Shown here one piece after another: positions 1 to 8,500 of a DNA stretch of 64,000 nucleotides. Position numbers and translations under genes: made by a program. The notes under the pieces were generated by a model that was not told the origin of the DNA, ran no database searches, and saw only the letters and a program-made list of their open reading frames with translations. The first letter of the stretch is position 1. Each line of letters opens with the position of its first letter. This stretch comes from Alphaproteobacteria bacterium (GTDB lineage: Bacteria; Pseudomonadota; Alphaproteobacteria; UBA828): NCBI GenBank assembly GCA_022826345.1, contig JAJDVB010000085.1:1-64000 (forward strand). Direction: 5' to 3'.

Positions 1-1548
1 GATCTCGTCCTGCCTGGCCTGAGTGAGCACGCAGAGCACCGAGCGCGTGAACTCGTAGCTCATGTCAGTGGCAAGCAGCCCGGTCGCGGCGTTGATCCCC
101 GGCGCCGGCGGCACGATCACCTCGCGCGCGAAGACCGAGCGCGCGAGCGCCACGCCGTGCAGCGGCCCGGCACCGCCGAAGGCAACCAGCGCGTAGTCAC
201 GCGGATCGACGCCCTTTGCCACGGAGTTGGCACGGATCGCGAGCGACATGTTGGAGTTGATGACCCGGATCACGCCGAGCGCCGCCTCCTCGAGCGACAT
301 GTCGAGCCGGCCACAGAGATTGTCCTCCAACGCCTTGCGCGAGCGCGCCGGGTCGATCTCCAACCCGCCGCCCAGGAACTGCTCGGGGTCGAGCCGGCCG
401 AGCACCACCTGGGCGTCGGTCACCGTAGGCTCGGTGCCGCCGCGGCCGGAGCAGGCCGGTCCAGGCTCGGCCCCGGCGGAGCGGGGGCCCACGCGGAAGG
501 CCCCGCCTTCGTCGACATAGGCGATGGAGCCGCCGCCGGCGCCGATGGTCGAGAGGTCGATCATGGGCGCCAGGATCGGGTAGCCGCCGACCTGCGTGTC
601 CCGCGGGTTCATGATGCGAACCTCGCCGTCCGGCACCACGCTGATGTCCGCCGACGTCCCGCCGATGTCGACCGTGATCAGGTTGCGCACGCCCGACATG
701 TCGCCCGCCCACTGGCCGCCGATGACACCACCGGCAGGCCCCGACATAAGGATGGTCACCGGGCGCTCGGCGGCACCGGCCAGCGTGGTCACGCCGCCGT
801 TGGACTGCATCACGCGGATCTGGGCATCGACGCCGTTATCCATGAGCGCCGTCGCCAGATTGTTCAGGTAGTAGGACGTGCGCGGGCCGATGAAGGCGTT
901 CATCGCCGCCGTCGAGAACCGCTCGTACTCCCGGATCACGTCGACCACCTCGGACGAACAGCCGACGTAGGCGTCCGGCATTACTTCTTTCACGATCTCC
1001 TTGGCGCGCAGCTCGTGCGCGTCGTTGAGGAAGGCGAAGAGGAAGCAGACGATGACCGAACCCACCTCGCGCGACTTCAGGAGCTCGGCAGCGGCGCGCA
1101 CCTCGTCCTCGTCGAGTGCGACTTCGACGCGGCCATCGGGCGGCAGGATGCGCTCCGTGATGGGGATGCGGTTACGCCGCTTGACCAGCGGGCGCGACTG
1201 CCAGGGCACGTCGAACTGCACCGAGAAATTGTGGGGCCGCTTGTGGCGCGCCATGTGCAGGATGTCGCGGAAGCCCCGCGTGGTGAGCATGCCGACCTCG
1301 GCGCCGGAATACTCGATCACCGTGTTCGTCGCGATCGTCGTGCCATGCACGATCTGCTCGATGTCGCCCGGCCCGACCCCGGCTTCGGCACAGATATCGA
1401 GGACTCCCTGGATGACCCCGCGCGACTGGTCCTCCGGCGTGCTCGGCACCTTGTGCACGAAGACCCGGCCGCCACCGTTCGCAGCGCCGTCCGTCTCCAG
1501 GATGAGATCGGTGAACGTCCCCCCGACATCGACGCCGATTCTCGCCAT
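1..1548 (-). CDS. Hydantoinase/oxoprolinase subunit A family protein (partial, 3' end cut by window)
   Basis: ATP-dependent ring-opening hydrolase of the HyuA / N-methylhydantoinase A / 5-oxoprolinase family, a cytoplasmic enzyme acting on cyclic amides. The reading frame opens with MARIGVDVGGTFTD, the first phosphate-binding loop of the ASKHA-like fold. A second loop (TVDIGGTSADIS) lies near residue 290 and AFGGAGPLH follows further on. 516 codons are visible without a stop. The family is usually near 680-700 residues, so about a quarter is missing beyond the left edge, where a HyuB partner would be expected. The ATG at 1548 is the natural start because the glycine loop begins five residues later. 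Substrate cannot be told from sequence. A separate, non-homologous hydantoin operon lies at 50.6-54.8 kb. Confidence 0.93.
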   Translation of the reverse strand, partial: MARIGVDVGGTFTDLILETDGAANGGGRVFVHKVPSTPEDQSRGVIQGVLDICAEAGVGPGDIEQIVHGTTIATNTVIEYSGAEVGMLTTRGFRDILHMARHKRPHNFSVQFDVPWQSRPLVKRRNRIPITERILPPDGRVEVALDEDEVRAAAELLKSREVGSVIVCFLFAFLNDAHELRAKEIVKEVMPDAYVGCSSEVVDVIREYERFSTAAMNAFIGPRTSYYLNNLATALMDNGVDAQIRVMQSNGGVTTLAGAAERPVTILMSGPAGGVIGGQWAGDMSGVRNLITVDIGGTSADISVVPDGEVRIMNPRDTQVGGYPILAPMIDLSTIGAGGGSIAYVDEGGAFRVGPRSAGAEPGPACSGRGGTEPTVTDAQVVLGRLDPEQFLGGGLEIDPARSRKALEDNLCGRLDMSLEEAALGVIRVINSNMSLAIRANSVAKGVDPRDYALVAFGGAGPLHGVALARSVFAREVIVPPAPGINAATGLLATDMSYEFTRSVLCVLTQARQDEI

Positions 1549-1641
1549 CGCCCCCTGTCCCCACACATGCAATTGGCGGCGCTTGCGGCCGCGGCCGCGC
1601 CATCTTAGCGGTCGGACGACCCGATAAAAGGGTGATTCCCG

Positions 1642-2691
1642 TTACGGAGCGGAGGCGAGCGCGCGGTCGCTTGGAGCGCGCTCCGAGTCCCGACGCCCGG
1701 CATCCCCGCGCCCAGCGCGCTCCGGCACCAGCGCCAGCGCCTCCTTGATGACCTCGGCGCCGGCGCCGGGGCGATGGCCGCCCTCGCCGAGCGCGCGGCG
1801 CCAGGCGCGCCCGCCAGGTTGGCCTGCGAACAGCCCGAGCATGTGCCGGGTGATGTGGTGGAGCGGCACGCCGTTGGCGCACATCCGGCGCACGTAGGGC
1901 AGCATGGCCCGGGCGATGTCGTGCCGGCTCGGCGAGGCGCGCTCGGGTCCGCCAAAGATGCAGCGGTCGGCGGCGCGCAGCATGGCAGGGTCGGCGTAAG
2001 CCGCGCGCCCGATCATGGCGCCGTCGACCCGTTCGAGGTGCGCATCCGCCTCGTCGAGGCTGGCGACGCCGCCGTTGATGACCACCTCCAGCGCCGGCAA
2101 TTCCTGCTTGAGACGGTAGACTGCATCGTAGCGGAGCGGCGGAATCTCGCGGTTCTCGGCCGGGCTCAGGCCGTCCAGAACCGCGATCCGCGCGTGCACG
2201 GCGAAGCTCGTCACGCCGGCGGCGGCGACGGTCTCGACGAAGGCCTTGAGGTCCTCGTAATCGCCCCGGCCATCGATACCGATGCGGCACTTGACCGTGA
2301 CCGGGATATCGACCGCGCGGATCATCGCTGCCGCGCACTCCGCCACCAGATCGGGCGTCTCCATCAGGGCGGCACCGAAGCGGCCCTTGCGGACCCGCGG
2401 ACTCGGGCATCCGATGTTGAGGTTAATCTCGTCGTAGCCAAAGGCCTGGCCGACCTCGGCCGCCTGCGCGAGTACGTCCGGCTCGGCGCCGCCAAGCTGG
2501 AGCCCCACCGGGTGCTCCGCGTCGTCGAAGGCGAGCAGTCGGTTGGCATCGCCGCGCAGCACCGCGTTGGCATGGATCATTTCGCTGTAGAGGAGCGTGC
2601 GTGCGCTGACCAGCCGCAGCAGAAAGCGGCAGTGGCGGTCGGTCCGCGCCATCATCGGCGCGACGCTGAGCCTTCGGTCGAGCCTGCTCAC
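1642..2691 (-). CDS. dusA: tRNA-dihydrouridine(20/20a) synthase DusA
   Basis: FMN- and NADPH-dependent reduction of uridine 20/20a in the D-loop of tRNA. The N-terminal TIM barrel opens with RLSVAPMMARTDRHCR. The catalytic cysteine lies in NIGCPSPRV, followed by the DusA-type RKGRFGAALM segment. VKCRIGIDG, FAVHAR and VINGGV are the other FMN-site segments, and the C-terminal helical RNA-binding domain follows. The GTG at 2691 is chosen because GGAG lies five bases upstream and family similarity begins there. An ATG at 2721 would add ten unconserved residues. About 349 residues, normal for DusA. Transcribed towards the hydantoinase gene after a 93-base gap, apparently as its own unit. Confidence 0.96.
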   Translation of the reverse strand: MSRLDRRLSVAPMMARTDRHCRFLLRLVSARTLLYSEMIHANAVLRGDANRLLAFDDAEHPVGLQLGGAEPDVLAQAAEVGQAFGYDEINLNIGCPSPRVRKGRFGAALMETPDLVAECAAAMIRAVDIPVTVKCRIGIDGRGDYEDLKAFVETVAAAGVTSFAVHARIAVLDGLSPAENREIPPLRYDAVYRLKQELPALEVVINGGVASLDEADAHLERVDGAMIGRAAYADPAMLRAADRCIFGGPERASPSRHDIARAMLPYVRRMCANGVPLHHITRHMLGLFAGQPGGRAWRRALGEGGHRPGAGAEVIKEALALVPERAGRGDAGRRDSERAPSDRALASAP

Positions 2692-2836
2692 GTGTTCTCC
2701 GCCGCTCCCTTCATGTCCCACAGTCGCCGGGCATCAGAACTTGCTCCACTATACGCGCCGCGGCGCCAAAGCGAGCGACAGCTTGCGGGTTGGTCGAGAT
2801 TGCGGCTAAAGCGTCTCCTGACTCATGGAGGGACCG

Positions 2837-3592
2837 ATGACACAGATAAAGGCCGATTTCAGCGGGCGAAACGGCTTCGTGACCGGCGCCGGCAGCGGCA
2901 TGGGGCTGCAAATCGCGCGCGACCTGATCGGCGCCGGCGCCCAGGCGACGTTCTTCGACGTGAAGCCCGCGCCGAACGATCTGCCCGCAGGCGCCCACTA
3001 CGTGCAGGGTGACCTGCGCTCCCCGGCCGACGTGACCCAGGCGATGGCCGACTGCTACGAGGCGGCCGGCCGGCTCGACTACCTAGTGAATGCCGCCGGA
3101 GTGCTCCTGCTGGGCCGCGACCGCTCCCTGGTCGACATGGACCTCGACGTCTGGGACGACGTGCTCGCGATCAACCTCAAAGGCTCGATGCTCGCCGCCC
3201 GCGAAGCCGTGCCGCTGATGAAGCGGACGGGCGGCGGCGCAATGGTGCACATCGCCACCATCCAGTGCGTGCGCGGCGACGATGCGCCGCAAGACGGCTA
3301 CCAGGCCTCCAAGGCCGGCCTCGTCGCCATGTCGAAGTCCATCGCGATCCAATTCGCCGGCGACGGCATCCGGTCCAACACCATTCTGCCGGGGCCGACG
3401 GAGACACCAATGCAACGGCGCTGGGTCGACAACCCCGCGCTCAGGGAGGCGACGGAGGCAGCGGTGCCCTTGGGTCGTGTCGGCACCACGCAGGACATGG
3501 CGAACGCCACGCTGTTCCTCTTGTCGGACGCCGCCTCGTACGTCACCGGGACCGAGCTGATCGTCGACGGCGGAGTCCTGGCCAAACCGTAG
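2837..3592 (+). CDS. SDR family NAD(P)-dependent oxidoreductase
   Basis: Classical short-chain dehydrogenase of about 251 residues. The Rossmann loop is TGAGSGMG near the N-terminus, NAAG lies near residue 85 and the catalytic YQASK near residue 155. The C-terminal VTGTELIVDGG is the usual SDR ending. The catalytic serine normally found about 13 residues before the tyrosine is not obvious. The segment reads HIATIQC, so a threonine may take its place. The start at 2837 is preferred over 2825 because GGAGGGA sits five bases before it. Substrate unknown; sugar, acyl or hydroxy-acid substrates are all possible. It is convergent with the DUF2125 gene, with a hairpin array between them. Confidence 0.93.
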   Translation: MTQIKADFSGRNGFVTGAGSGMGLQIARDLIGAGAQATFFDVKPAPNDLPAGAHYVQGDLRSPADVTQAMADCYEAAGRLDYLVNAAGVLLLGRDRSLVDMDLDVWDDVLAINLKGSMLAAREAVPLMKRTGGGAMVHIATIQCVRGDDAPQDGYQASKAGLVAMSKSIAIQFAGDGIRSNTILPGPTETPMQRRWVDNPALREATEAAVPLGRVGTTQDMANATLFLLSDAASYVTGTELIVDGGVLAKP

Positions 3593-3611
3593 AGTTTCGT
3601 CGCTCACGGCA

Positions 3612-3701
3612 GCCGGCCTGCGGCCGGCGCCTCCGCGAGGGCGCCGCAAAGCGGCGGGCCGCAGTCGCGGCCTATCGCGAGTCCGTCAAGGACGGACTCG
3701 C
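3612..3701. repeat. Array of four nested intergenic hairpins
   Basis: Between two convergent genes lie four consecutive inverted repeats. GCCGGCC-TGC-GGCCGGC is at 3612-3628. GGCGCC...GGCGCC is at 3626-3645. GCCGC-AAA-GCGGC is at 3643-3655. An 11-bp perfect stem with an AAG loop is at 3677-3701. The third hairpin starts inside the second, so the folds are mutually exclusive in part. This may work as a two-way terminator or be a dispersed palindromic element. No T-run follows any stem. Confidence 0.7.
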
Positions 3702-3724
3702 TCTGGCTCAGCCATCCTCACCAA

Positions 3725-4768
3725 CTATTCCAGGGGCAGCGGGGGCAGCTCCGCGACCTTGATCGTCGCGACGGTCAGCGTGCCGTCCTGCGCCGTCACG
3801 GGCACCCCGCGCAGCACCGGGGGGCCGCCGTCCTCGGGCTTCTCGGCCAGCATGTTGAAGGCGACCTTGGCGATGAAGGCATCGCCCAAGGGGATCATGT
3901 TGCTCATGATGAGCGCATCGATGACATCGCCGTAGCCGATGATGTTGGCGGTCAGCGCGGCGATGGGGCGCATCGCACCGTCGAGCGCGATGGTGCCGGC
4001 CGATTCGATCCCGAGCGGCCCCCAGCGCACGCGAAAGTCGTTAAGTTCCAGCGTGCCGCCAGCGTCGCGCCAGGCGGTGATTGCCTCGTTGGTGCCGCGC
4101 TCGCTCGGGATCGAGCCCACCACGCTCGCGTCGATATCGAGGAAGTCGAGGCTCTCGCCGAGCCCCTCGGCAAGGTCGCTCGGCAGCACGGCGTCGCGCA
4201 CGGCAATCGAGGTCTTCAGGACCCGCTCGCCGCTCCCGTCGTCGTCGATGGCAACCCCGTTGGCCTGCAGGCTGCCGATCTGGGCAACCCTCTCCGGCCA
4301 CACGCCCGCGACCTCAAGCCCCTGCAGATCGAGCGCGACCTCCCTGAAGCGCCTGTCATCGTCCAGCCTGACGACGAGCCGCCCGCCGCCGATCTCCGCA
4401 TGGATGTCGCGCCACTCGCCGCCTTCCACAAGAACCTGAACCGCATTGCGGCGGTCAGGGAAGACCGTGACCTCGCTGAAGTCCCAGGATGAGGCTTCGG
4501 CGCGCAGCGAATCGGTGGCCCAGCGCCATCCGTTCCGCGTGTCCTGAATGCGCGGGTCGCGCAGGGTGACCTCGAAGCGAAGGGGAAAGCCCGATACGAA
4601 CGTTCCCCCAGTCTCGATCTCGAGCCCTTCAGCCCGCTGCTTCTCGGCCCACTCGTCGATCCGGTCCCCGATCTCGCCCGCGGCGATGAACCAGTAGCCG
4701 GTATATCCGGCCACCGCGATCACTATCGTGCCGACGACACCGGCCGCCACCAAGAGGACGCGCCTCAT
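3725..4768 (-). CDS. DUF2125 domain-containing protein
   Basis: Function unknown; matches the alphaproteobacterial DUF2125 family. The start is a membrane anchor (MRRVLLVAAGVVGTIVIAV), so the rest is probably periplasmic. The body is a beta-rich AsmA-like region with TGYWFIAAGEI, VSGFPLRFEVTL and repeated short strands. About 347 residues from the ATG at 4768. An ATG at 4780 would add MGSS. GGGAAG just before 4768 is a usable ribosome binding site. Transcribed alone; convergent with the SDR gene and downstream of nrdJ on the same strand. A role in envelope lipid handling is only a guess from the AsmA-like appearance. Confidence 0.85.
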   Translation of the reverse strand: MRRVLLVAAGVVGTIVIAVAGYTGYWFIAAGEIGDRIDEWAEKQRAEGLEIETGGTFVSGFPLRFEVTLRDPRIQDTRNGWRWATDSLRAEASSWDFSEVTVFPDRRNAVQVLVEGGEWRDIHAEIGGGRLVVRLDDDRRFREVALDLQGLEVAGVWPERVAQIGSLQANGVAIDDDGSGERVLKTSIAVRDAVLPSDLAEGLGESLDFLDIDASVVGSIPSERGTNEAITAWRDAGGTLELNDFRVRWGPLGIESAGTIALDGAMRPIAALTANIIGYGDVIDALIMSNMIPLGDAFIAKVAFNMLAEKPEDGGPPVLRGVPVTAQDGTLTVATIKVAELPPLPLE

Positions 4769-4845
4769 CGAACTTCCCATGGACGGACTCGGTCCGAAGA
4801 ACGGTAATCAGGGTGCCCTAAGGGTTCAAGCGTTAGCCGTTATTG

Positions 4846-7800
4846 TCATGCGCACTTGGAATAGCCGCAGGCGGGGCAGAGGTCGCATCCCTCCCGATGC
4901 AGCAGACCGGGCTGCCCGCAGCGTCCGCAGAACCGCGCCGCCCGTGCCGGCGCCTCGCCGTCCTCCACCGGCGGCGGTTCCAGCCGCGCGGTCTCCGGCG
5001 GCGCGAGCGCGCCGATGCTCACCAGGTGCTGCTCGATCACGCCGCCGATGGCGGCGAGGATCGAGGGCACGTAGTGGCCGCCCATCCACTGGCCGCCCCT
5101 CGGGTCGAAGACCGCCTTGAGCTCCTCCACGATGAAGGACACGTCGCCGCCCCGGCGGAACACGGCGCTGATCATCCGCGTCAGCGCCACCGTCCAGGCA
5201 TAGTGCTCGGTGTTCTTGGAATTGATGAAGATCTCGAAGGGCTGCCTGCGCCCGTCGCGGATGATGTCGTTGATCGTGATGTAGATGGCGTGGTCGCTTT
5301 CGGGCCAACGGATCTTGTAGGTGCTGCCTTGCAGCGACTCCGGCCGCTCCAGTGGCCTAGTCATCTGGATCACGGCGCCCGCCTCGAAGGCATCCTCGGG
5401 CCGCGCCGGGGGTGGCTCCAGCGGAAGCTCGCTCTGCCGGGCTACCGGCAGGGCGTGGACCTCAGCCGAGACCGGCCGGTTCTCGGCATCGGCTGAAGGC
5501 GTGGCGTCGCCTCCCTCCTCCGCGCCGGATGCGCCCTCCAGCACCGCGCCCGTCACTGGATTGGGCCGATAGGTGGTGCAGCCCTTGCAGCCGAGGTCGT
5601 AGGCCCGCATGTAAACGTCCCTGAAGTCGTCGAATTCCATCTCCTCCGGGCAGTTGATAGTCTTGGAGATGGAGCTGTCGACGAAGGCCTGGACCCGCGC
5701 CTGGACGGCGAGGTGATCCGCCGGGCGGAGCGACTGAGCGTCGACGAAGTAGTCCGGCAGCTGCGCCGCGTCGCCCTTGAGGCGCCGAAACAACAGATAG
5801 GCGTGGTCGTCCACCGACTCCGCCCGGCGCGTGCCGTCCGGCATCAGCACGTTGCGCGTGTAGGAGTAGCTGAACACGGGCTCGATGCCGGAGGAAACGT
5901 TGCCGGCCAACAGCGAGATCGTGCCGGTCGGCGCAACCGAAGTGAGCAGCGCGTTGCGGACCCCCGAGGTGGCGATCGCCGCCCGCACGTCGTCGTCGAG
6001 GCTCTGGACTGTCGGGCTCTCGGCATAGCGTGCGGCGTCATAGAGCGGGAAGGCGCCCTTCTCCTCGGCGAGACGCGCGGAGGCCAGATACGCCGCCCGC
6101 TGCAGGCCGCCCATCCATTGCTCGATCAGGTCGTTCGCTGCCTCGCTGCCGTAGCGCGCACGGCACATGATGAGCGCGTCGGCGAGCCCGGTGACTCCGA
6201 GCCCGATGCGCCGCTTCGCCTGCGCCTCTTCGTGCTGGGCTGCGATGGGGAAGCGCGAGCAGTCGATCGCGTTGTCGAGCATCCTGACGGCGGTGGCGGT
6301 GAGCGCCTCCAGCGCCGCCATGTCGAGGGCAGCACCCGGCTCGAACGGGTCCTGCACCAGGCTCGCCAGGTTGATCGAGCCCAGGAGGCAGGCGCCATAA
6401 GGCGGCAGCGGCTGCTCGCCGCAGTTGTGGACGACGAGGCCATTGGCATCGAAGGCGTTGATCCCGGGAATTGCCGCGTCGAAGACTTCCTCTTCGCCCA
6501 TCGGCTCCAGGGCGCGCACGGTGACAGCGAAGCGTTCGCGATTCAATCGTCGGCGATAGCCCGCCAATGCAATCTCCAGTCTTCGCACCTTGTCGCGGTC
6601 ATGGAACCCGATCAATCGATGAAAACGCAGAATGTTCTCGCAACTGATGACAAGTTCGTGGTTGGCCCTGACACTGTACTCGCGCAATCCACCGCGACCG
6701 TCGGGGAGGCGTTTTCGGCCTTCGGCTCGTCGGTTTCGGTAGAGGCGCGAGGCGACGCCCAGGCGCAGGAGCATGCGCTGAACCTCGACCAAGAGCCGCT
6801 CGTCGCTCTGCGCCAGGCGCACGCTGACGCCCTTGCCTTGATCGCCCTGCACGCTGCCATCCGAATCGAAGAGTCCGCGAAGGAAGCCGATATGGAAGGC
6901 GGCGGATGTGCGATGCATGGCAGCCGTGACCGCCTTGCGAGCGGGCCGCAGTCCCAGGCCGTTCGCCAGATGCTTGAGCGCGCCGAGCTTCATTCGATAC
7001 TCGCCACGGCCGGGTATCGCGTGCCAGCCGCGAAAATCGGCACGGTGGCGCAGCGTTCGCGCCGCGTCGTGGGCGGCCTGCATGACAGCGTGCACCCCCG
7101 GACGCTCATAGCCGCCATTGGCCGCCAAGGCACCCGGCCATGCAGAGAGAACTGCGGCATCGTCCTTCAGGGTTCCATCGCCGATCAGGAGACCGATCAG
7201 GTAGCCTTCGCATTCCGTATGGGGGCCGGACCAGCCGGGCGCGCTGCGGTGATCGTGGACCAGGATCTGGTCGCCGGGCCGAAGGTGGCGAGTCTCGACC
7301 CATTCTGTTTCGATTGTGCGTCGAAGCAAGCGGGTGACGCGGCGCACCCGGTGATTCGGGGTGAGGCGCAGGCGATAGCCTTCCTCGGTCAACAGGTTGA
7401 GAATCTGGCGACGCCCGGTCGGGAAAAAGCCGCGCGGGTCGGACCGCGAGACGGCGCCGTTCACGATGGCTTCGAAGGGTCGGCCGACCAGTTCCCTGAC
7501 CTGTCGCGGGCCCTTCGATGTCTGGATCCAGCCATCGGCCGTGATACAGGGATTGGTGGCGAAAATCTCCTCGCAATAGGCGAGGTTGTTGGCCCGGTTG
7601 ATGCGGTCGATGAAGATCACGCCGGGCTCGGCGTAGGCGTAGGTCGAGCGGATGATCCGCTCCCACAGCGCGCGCGCCGAGACGGTCTTGTAGACGACGC
7701 CCTCGAAGCGCAGCTCCCACGACGCATTGTCCTTGACCGCCTGCATGAACGGATCGGTCACCAGCACCGAGAGGTTGAACATGCGGAGCCGGCCAGGGTC

Positions 7801-8346
7801 GCGCTTGGCCTCGATGAAGGCTTCGATGTCCGGGTGATCGCAGCGCAGGCAGCCCATCATGGCGCCGCGCCGAAAACCCGCGCTCATGATGGTGCGGCAC
7901 ATCGCGTCCCAGCAGTCCATGAAGGGTAGCGGCCCCGAGGCATCGGCGCCTACGCCCTTGACCGGCGCCCCCTTGGGCCGGAGCGTCGAGAAGTCGTAGC
8001 CGATGCCGCCGCCCTGCTGCATGGTGAGCGCCGCTTCCTTCAGGTGCTCGAAGATCGCGGTCATGTCGTCCGCGATCCGCCCCATCACGAAGCAGTTGAA
8101 GAGCGTGACCTGCCGCTCGGCGCCTGCGCCGGCGAGAATGCGGCCGGCGGGCAGGAACTTGAACCCTTCAAGCGCGCTGTAGAACTCGGGCTCCCAGCGC
8201 GCGGGCTCCGCCTCGACCGAGGCCAAGGCGCGGGCCACCCGCCGCCAGCTGTCCTCGATCGTGCCATCGATGGGCGTGCCGTCGGCCGCCTTCAGCCGGT
8301 ACTTCATGTCCCAGATACGGGACGAGATCGGCAGCATCTCGGTCAT
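4846..8346 (-). CDS. nrdJ: Adenosylcobalamin-dependent (class II) ribonucleoside-diphosphate reductase with intein
   Basis: Reduces ribonucleotides to deoxyribonucleotides using adenosylcobalamin to make the thiyl radical. The open frame is 1166 codons, of which 375 are an intein, leaving 791 residues of mature enzyme. Extein features are the redox cysteine in MMGCLRCDHPDI, FNLSVLVTD, the N-x-C-x-E radical motif rebuilt by splicing (NP joined to CGEQPLPPYG), VTGLADALI, and a TSCPD-type domain near the C-terminus (TYKIRWPESDHAIYITIND). The cysteine-rich tail (CGRCGQPG...CDLCPACGYSKC) should carry the disulfide-exchanging pair. No ATP-cone is evident. No cobalamin riboswitch or NrdR box was recognised upstream. 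A sigma70-like promoter lies at 8425-8453. Confidence 0.96.
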   Translation of the reverse strand: MTEMLPISSRIWDMKYRLKAADGTPIDGTIEDSWRRVARALASVEAEPARWEPEFYSALEGFKFLPAGRILAGAGAERQVTLFNCFVMGRIADDMTAIFEHLKEAALTMQQGGGIGYDFSTLRPKGAPVKGVGADASGPLPFMDCWDAMCRTIMSAGFRRGAMMGCLRCDHPDIEAFIEAKRDPGRLRMFNLSVLVTDPFMQAVKDNASWELRFEGVVYKTVSARALWERIIRSTYAYAEPGVIFIDRINRANNLAYCEEIFATNPCITADGWIQTSKGPRQVRELVGRPFEAIVNGAVSRSDPRGFFPTGRRQILNLLTEEGYRLRLTPNHRVRRVTRLLRRTIETEWVETRHLRPGDQILVHDHRSAPGWSGPHTECEGYLIGLLIGDGTLKDDAAVLSAWPGALAANGGYERPGVHAVMQAAHDAARTLRHRADFRGWHAIPGRGEYRMKLGALKHLANGLGLRPARKAVTAAMHRTSAAFHIGFLRGLFDSDGSVQGDQGKGVSVRLAQSDERLLVEVQRMLLRLGVASRLYRNRRAEGRKRLPDGRGGLREYSVRANHELVISCENILRFHRLIGFHDRDKVRRLEIALAGYRRRLNRERFAVTVRALEPMGEEEVFDAAIPGINAFDANGLVVHNCGEQPLPPYGACLLGSINLASLVQDPFEPGAALDMAALEALTATAVRMLDNAIDCSRFPIAAQHEEAQAKRRIGLGVTGLADALIMCRARYGSEAANDLIEQWMGGLQRAAYLASARLAEEKGAFPLYDAARYAESPTVQSLDDDVRAAIATSGVRNALLTSVAPTGTISLLAGNVSSGIEPVFSYSYTRNVLMPDGTRRAESVDDHAYLLFRRLKGDAAQLPDYFVDAQSLRPADHLAVQARVQAFVDSSISKTINCPEEMEFDDFRDVYMRAYDLGCKGCTTYRPNPVTGAVLEGASGAEEGGDATPSADAENRPVSAEVHALPVARQSELPLEPPPARPEDAFEAGAVIQMTRPLERPESLQGSTYKIRWPESDHAIYITINDIIRDGRRQPFEIFINSKNTEHYAWTVALTRMISAVFRRGGDVSFIVEELKAVFDPRGGQWMGGHYVPSILAAIGGVIEQHLVSIGALAPPETARLEPPPVEDGEAPARAARFCGRCGQPGLLHREGCDLCPACGYSKCA
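6424..7548 (-). other. Intein with LAGLIDADG homing endonuclease, inside nrdJ
   Basis: 375-residue in-frame insertion occupying residues 267-641 of the precursor. The N-terminal splice cysteine begins CITADGWIQT (block A). RLTPNHRVRR is block B. EGYLIGLLIGDGTL and FHIGFLRGLFDSDGSV are the two LAGLIDADG helices of a homing endonuclease. The C-terminal blocks read EEVFDAAIPGINAFDANGLVVHN, ending His-Asn before the +1 Cys. The block F histidine is replaced (PGIN). The insertion lies between NP and CGEQPL, so the +1 nucleophile for splicing is also the radical cysteine of the reductase. Enzyme activity must therefore depend on splicing. The segment around 6540-6700 looks less GC-rich than the flanking exteins, which fits horizontal acquisition. 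Confidence 0.95.
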
Positions 8347-8424
8347 GGCGCGCCAGCCGCTGCCGTGCGAACGCTCACCGGCTCGAAGCGCTCAGATGTT
8401 CTTTCTTTGTTTCTCACAACACAC

Positions 8425-8453
8425 ACTCTACCCGCACTGGGCTCTTCATTCAA
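8425..8453 (-). promoter_or_regulatory. Predicted sigma70-type promoter of nrdJ
   Basis: On the minus strand TTGAAT (8448-8453) and TAGAGT (8425-8430) are separated by exactly 17 bases. Transcription would start near 8418, giving a leader of about 70 bases before the nrdJ ATG at 8346. Confidence 0.55.
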
Positions 8454-8500
8454 TATGGTGCGAACCAGCGACGATACGATCGGCGAGACGGGCGTGTGGG

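Noticed and set aside
5713..7929. 738-codon plus-strand frame opposite nrdJ
   Set aside because: It runs antisense through the RNR and intein, has no recognisable domain, and its residue mix (Arg, Gly, Val, Asp, His) is that of a GC-rich shadow frame.
8347..8500. Possible cobalamin riboswitch or NrdR box upstream of nrdJ
   Set aside because: The leader is only about 70 bases, too short for a B12 riboswitch. ACCATATTGAATG resembles an NrdR half-site only loosely.
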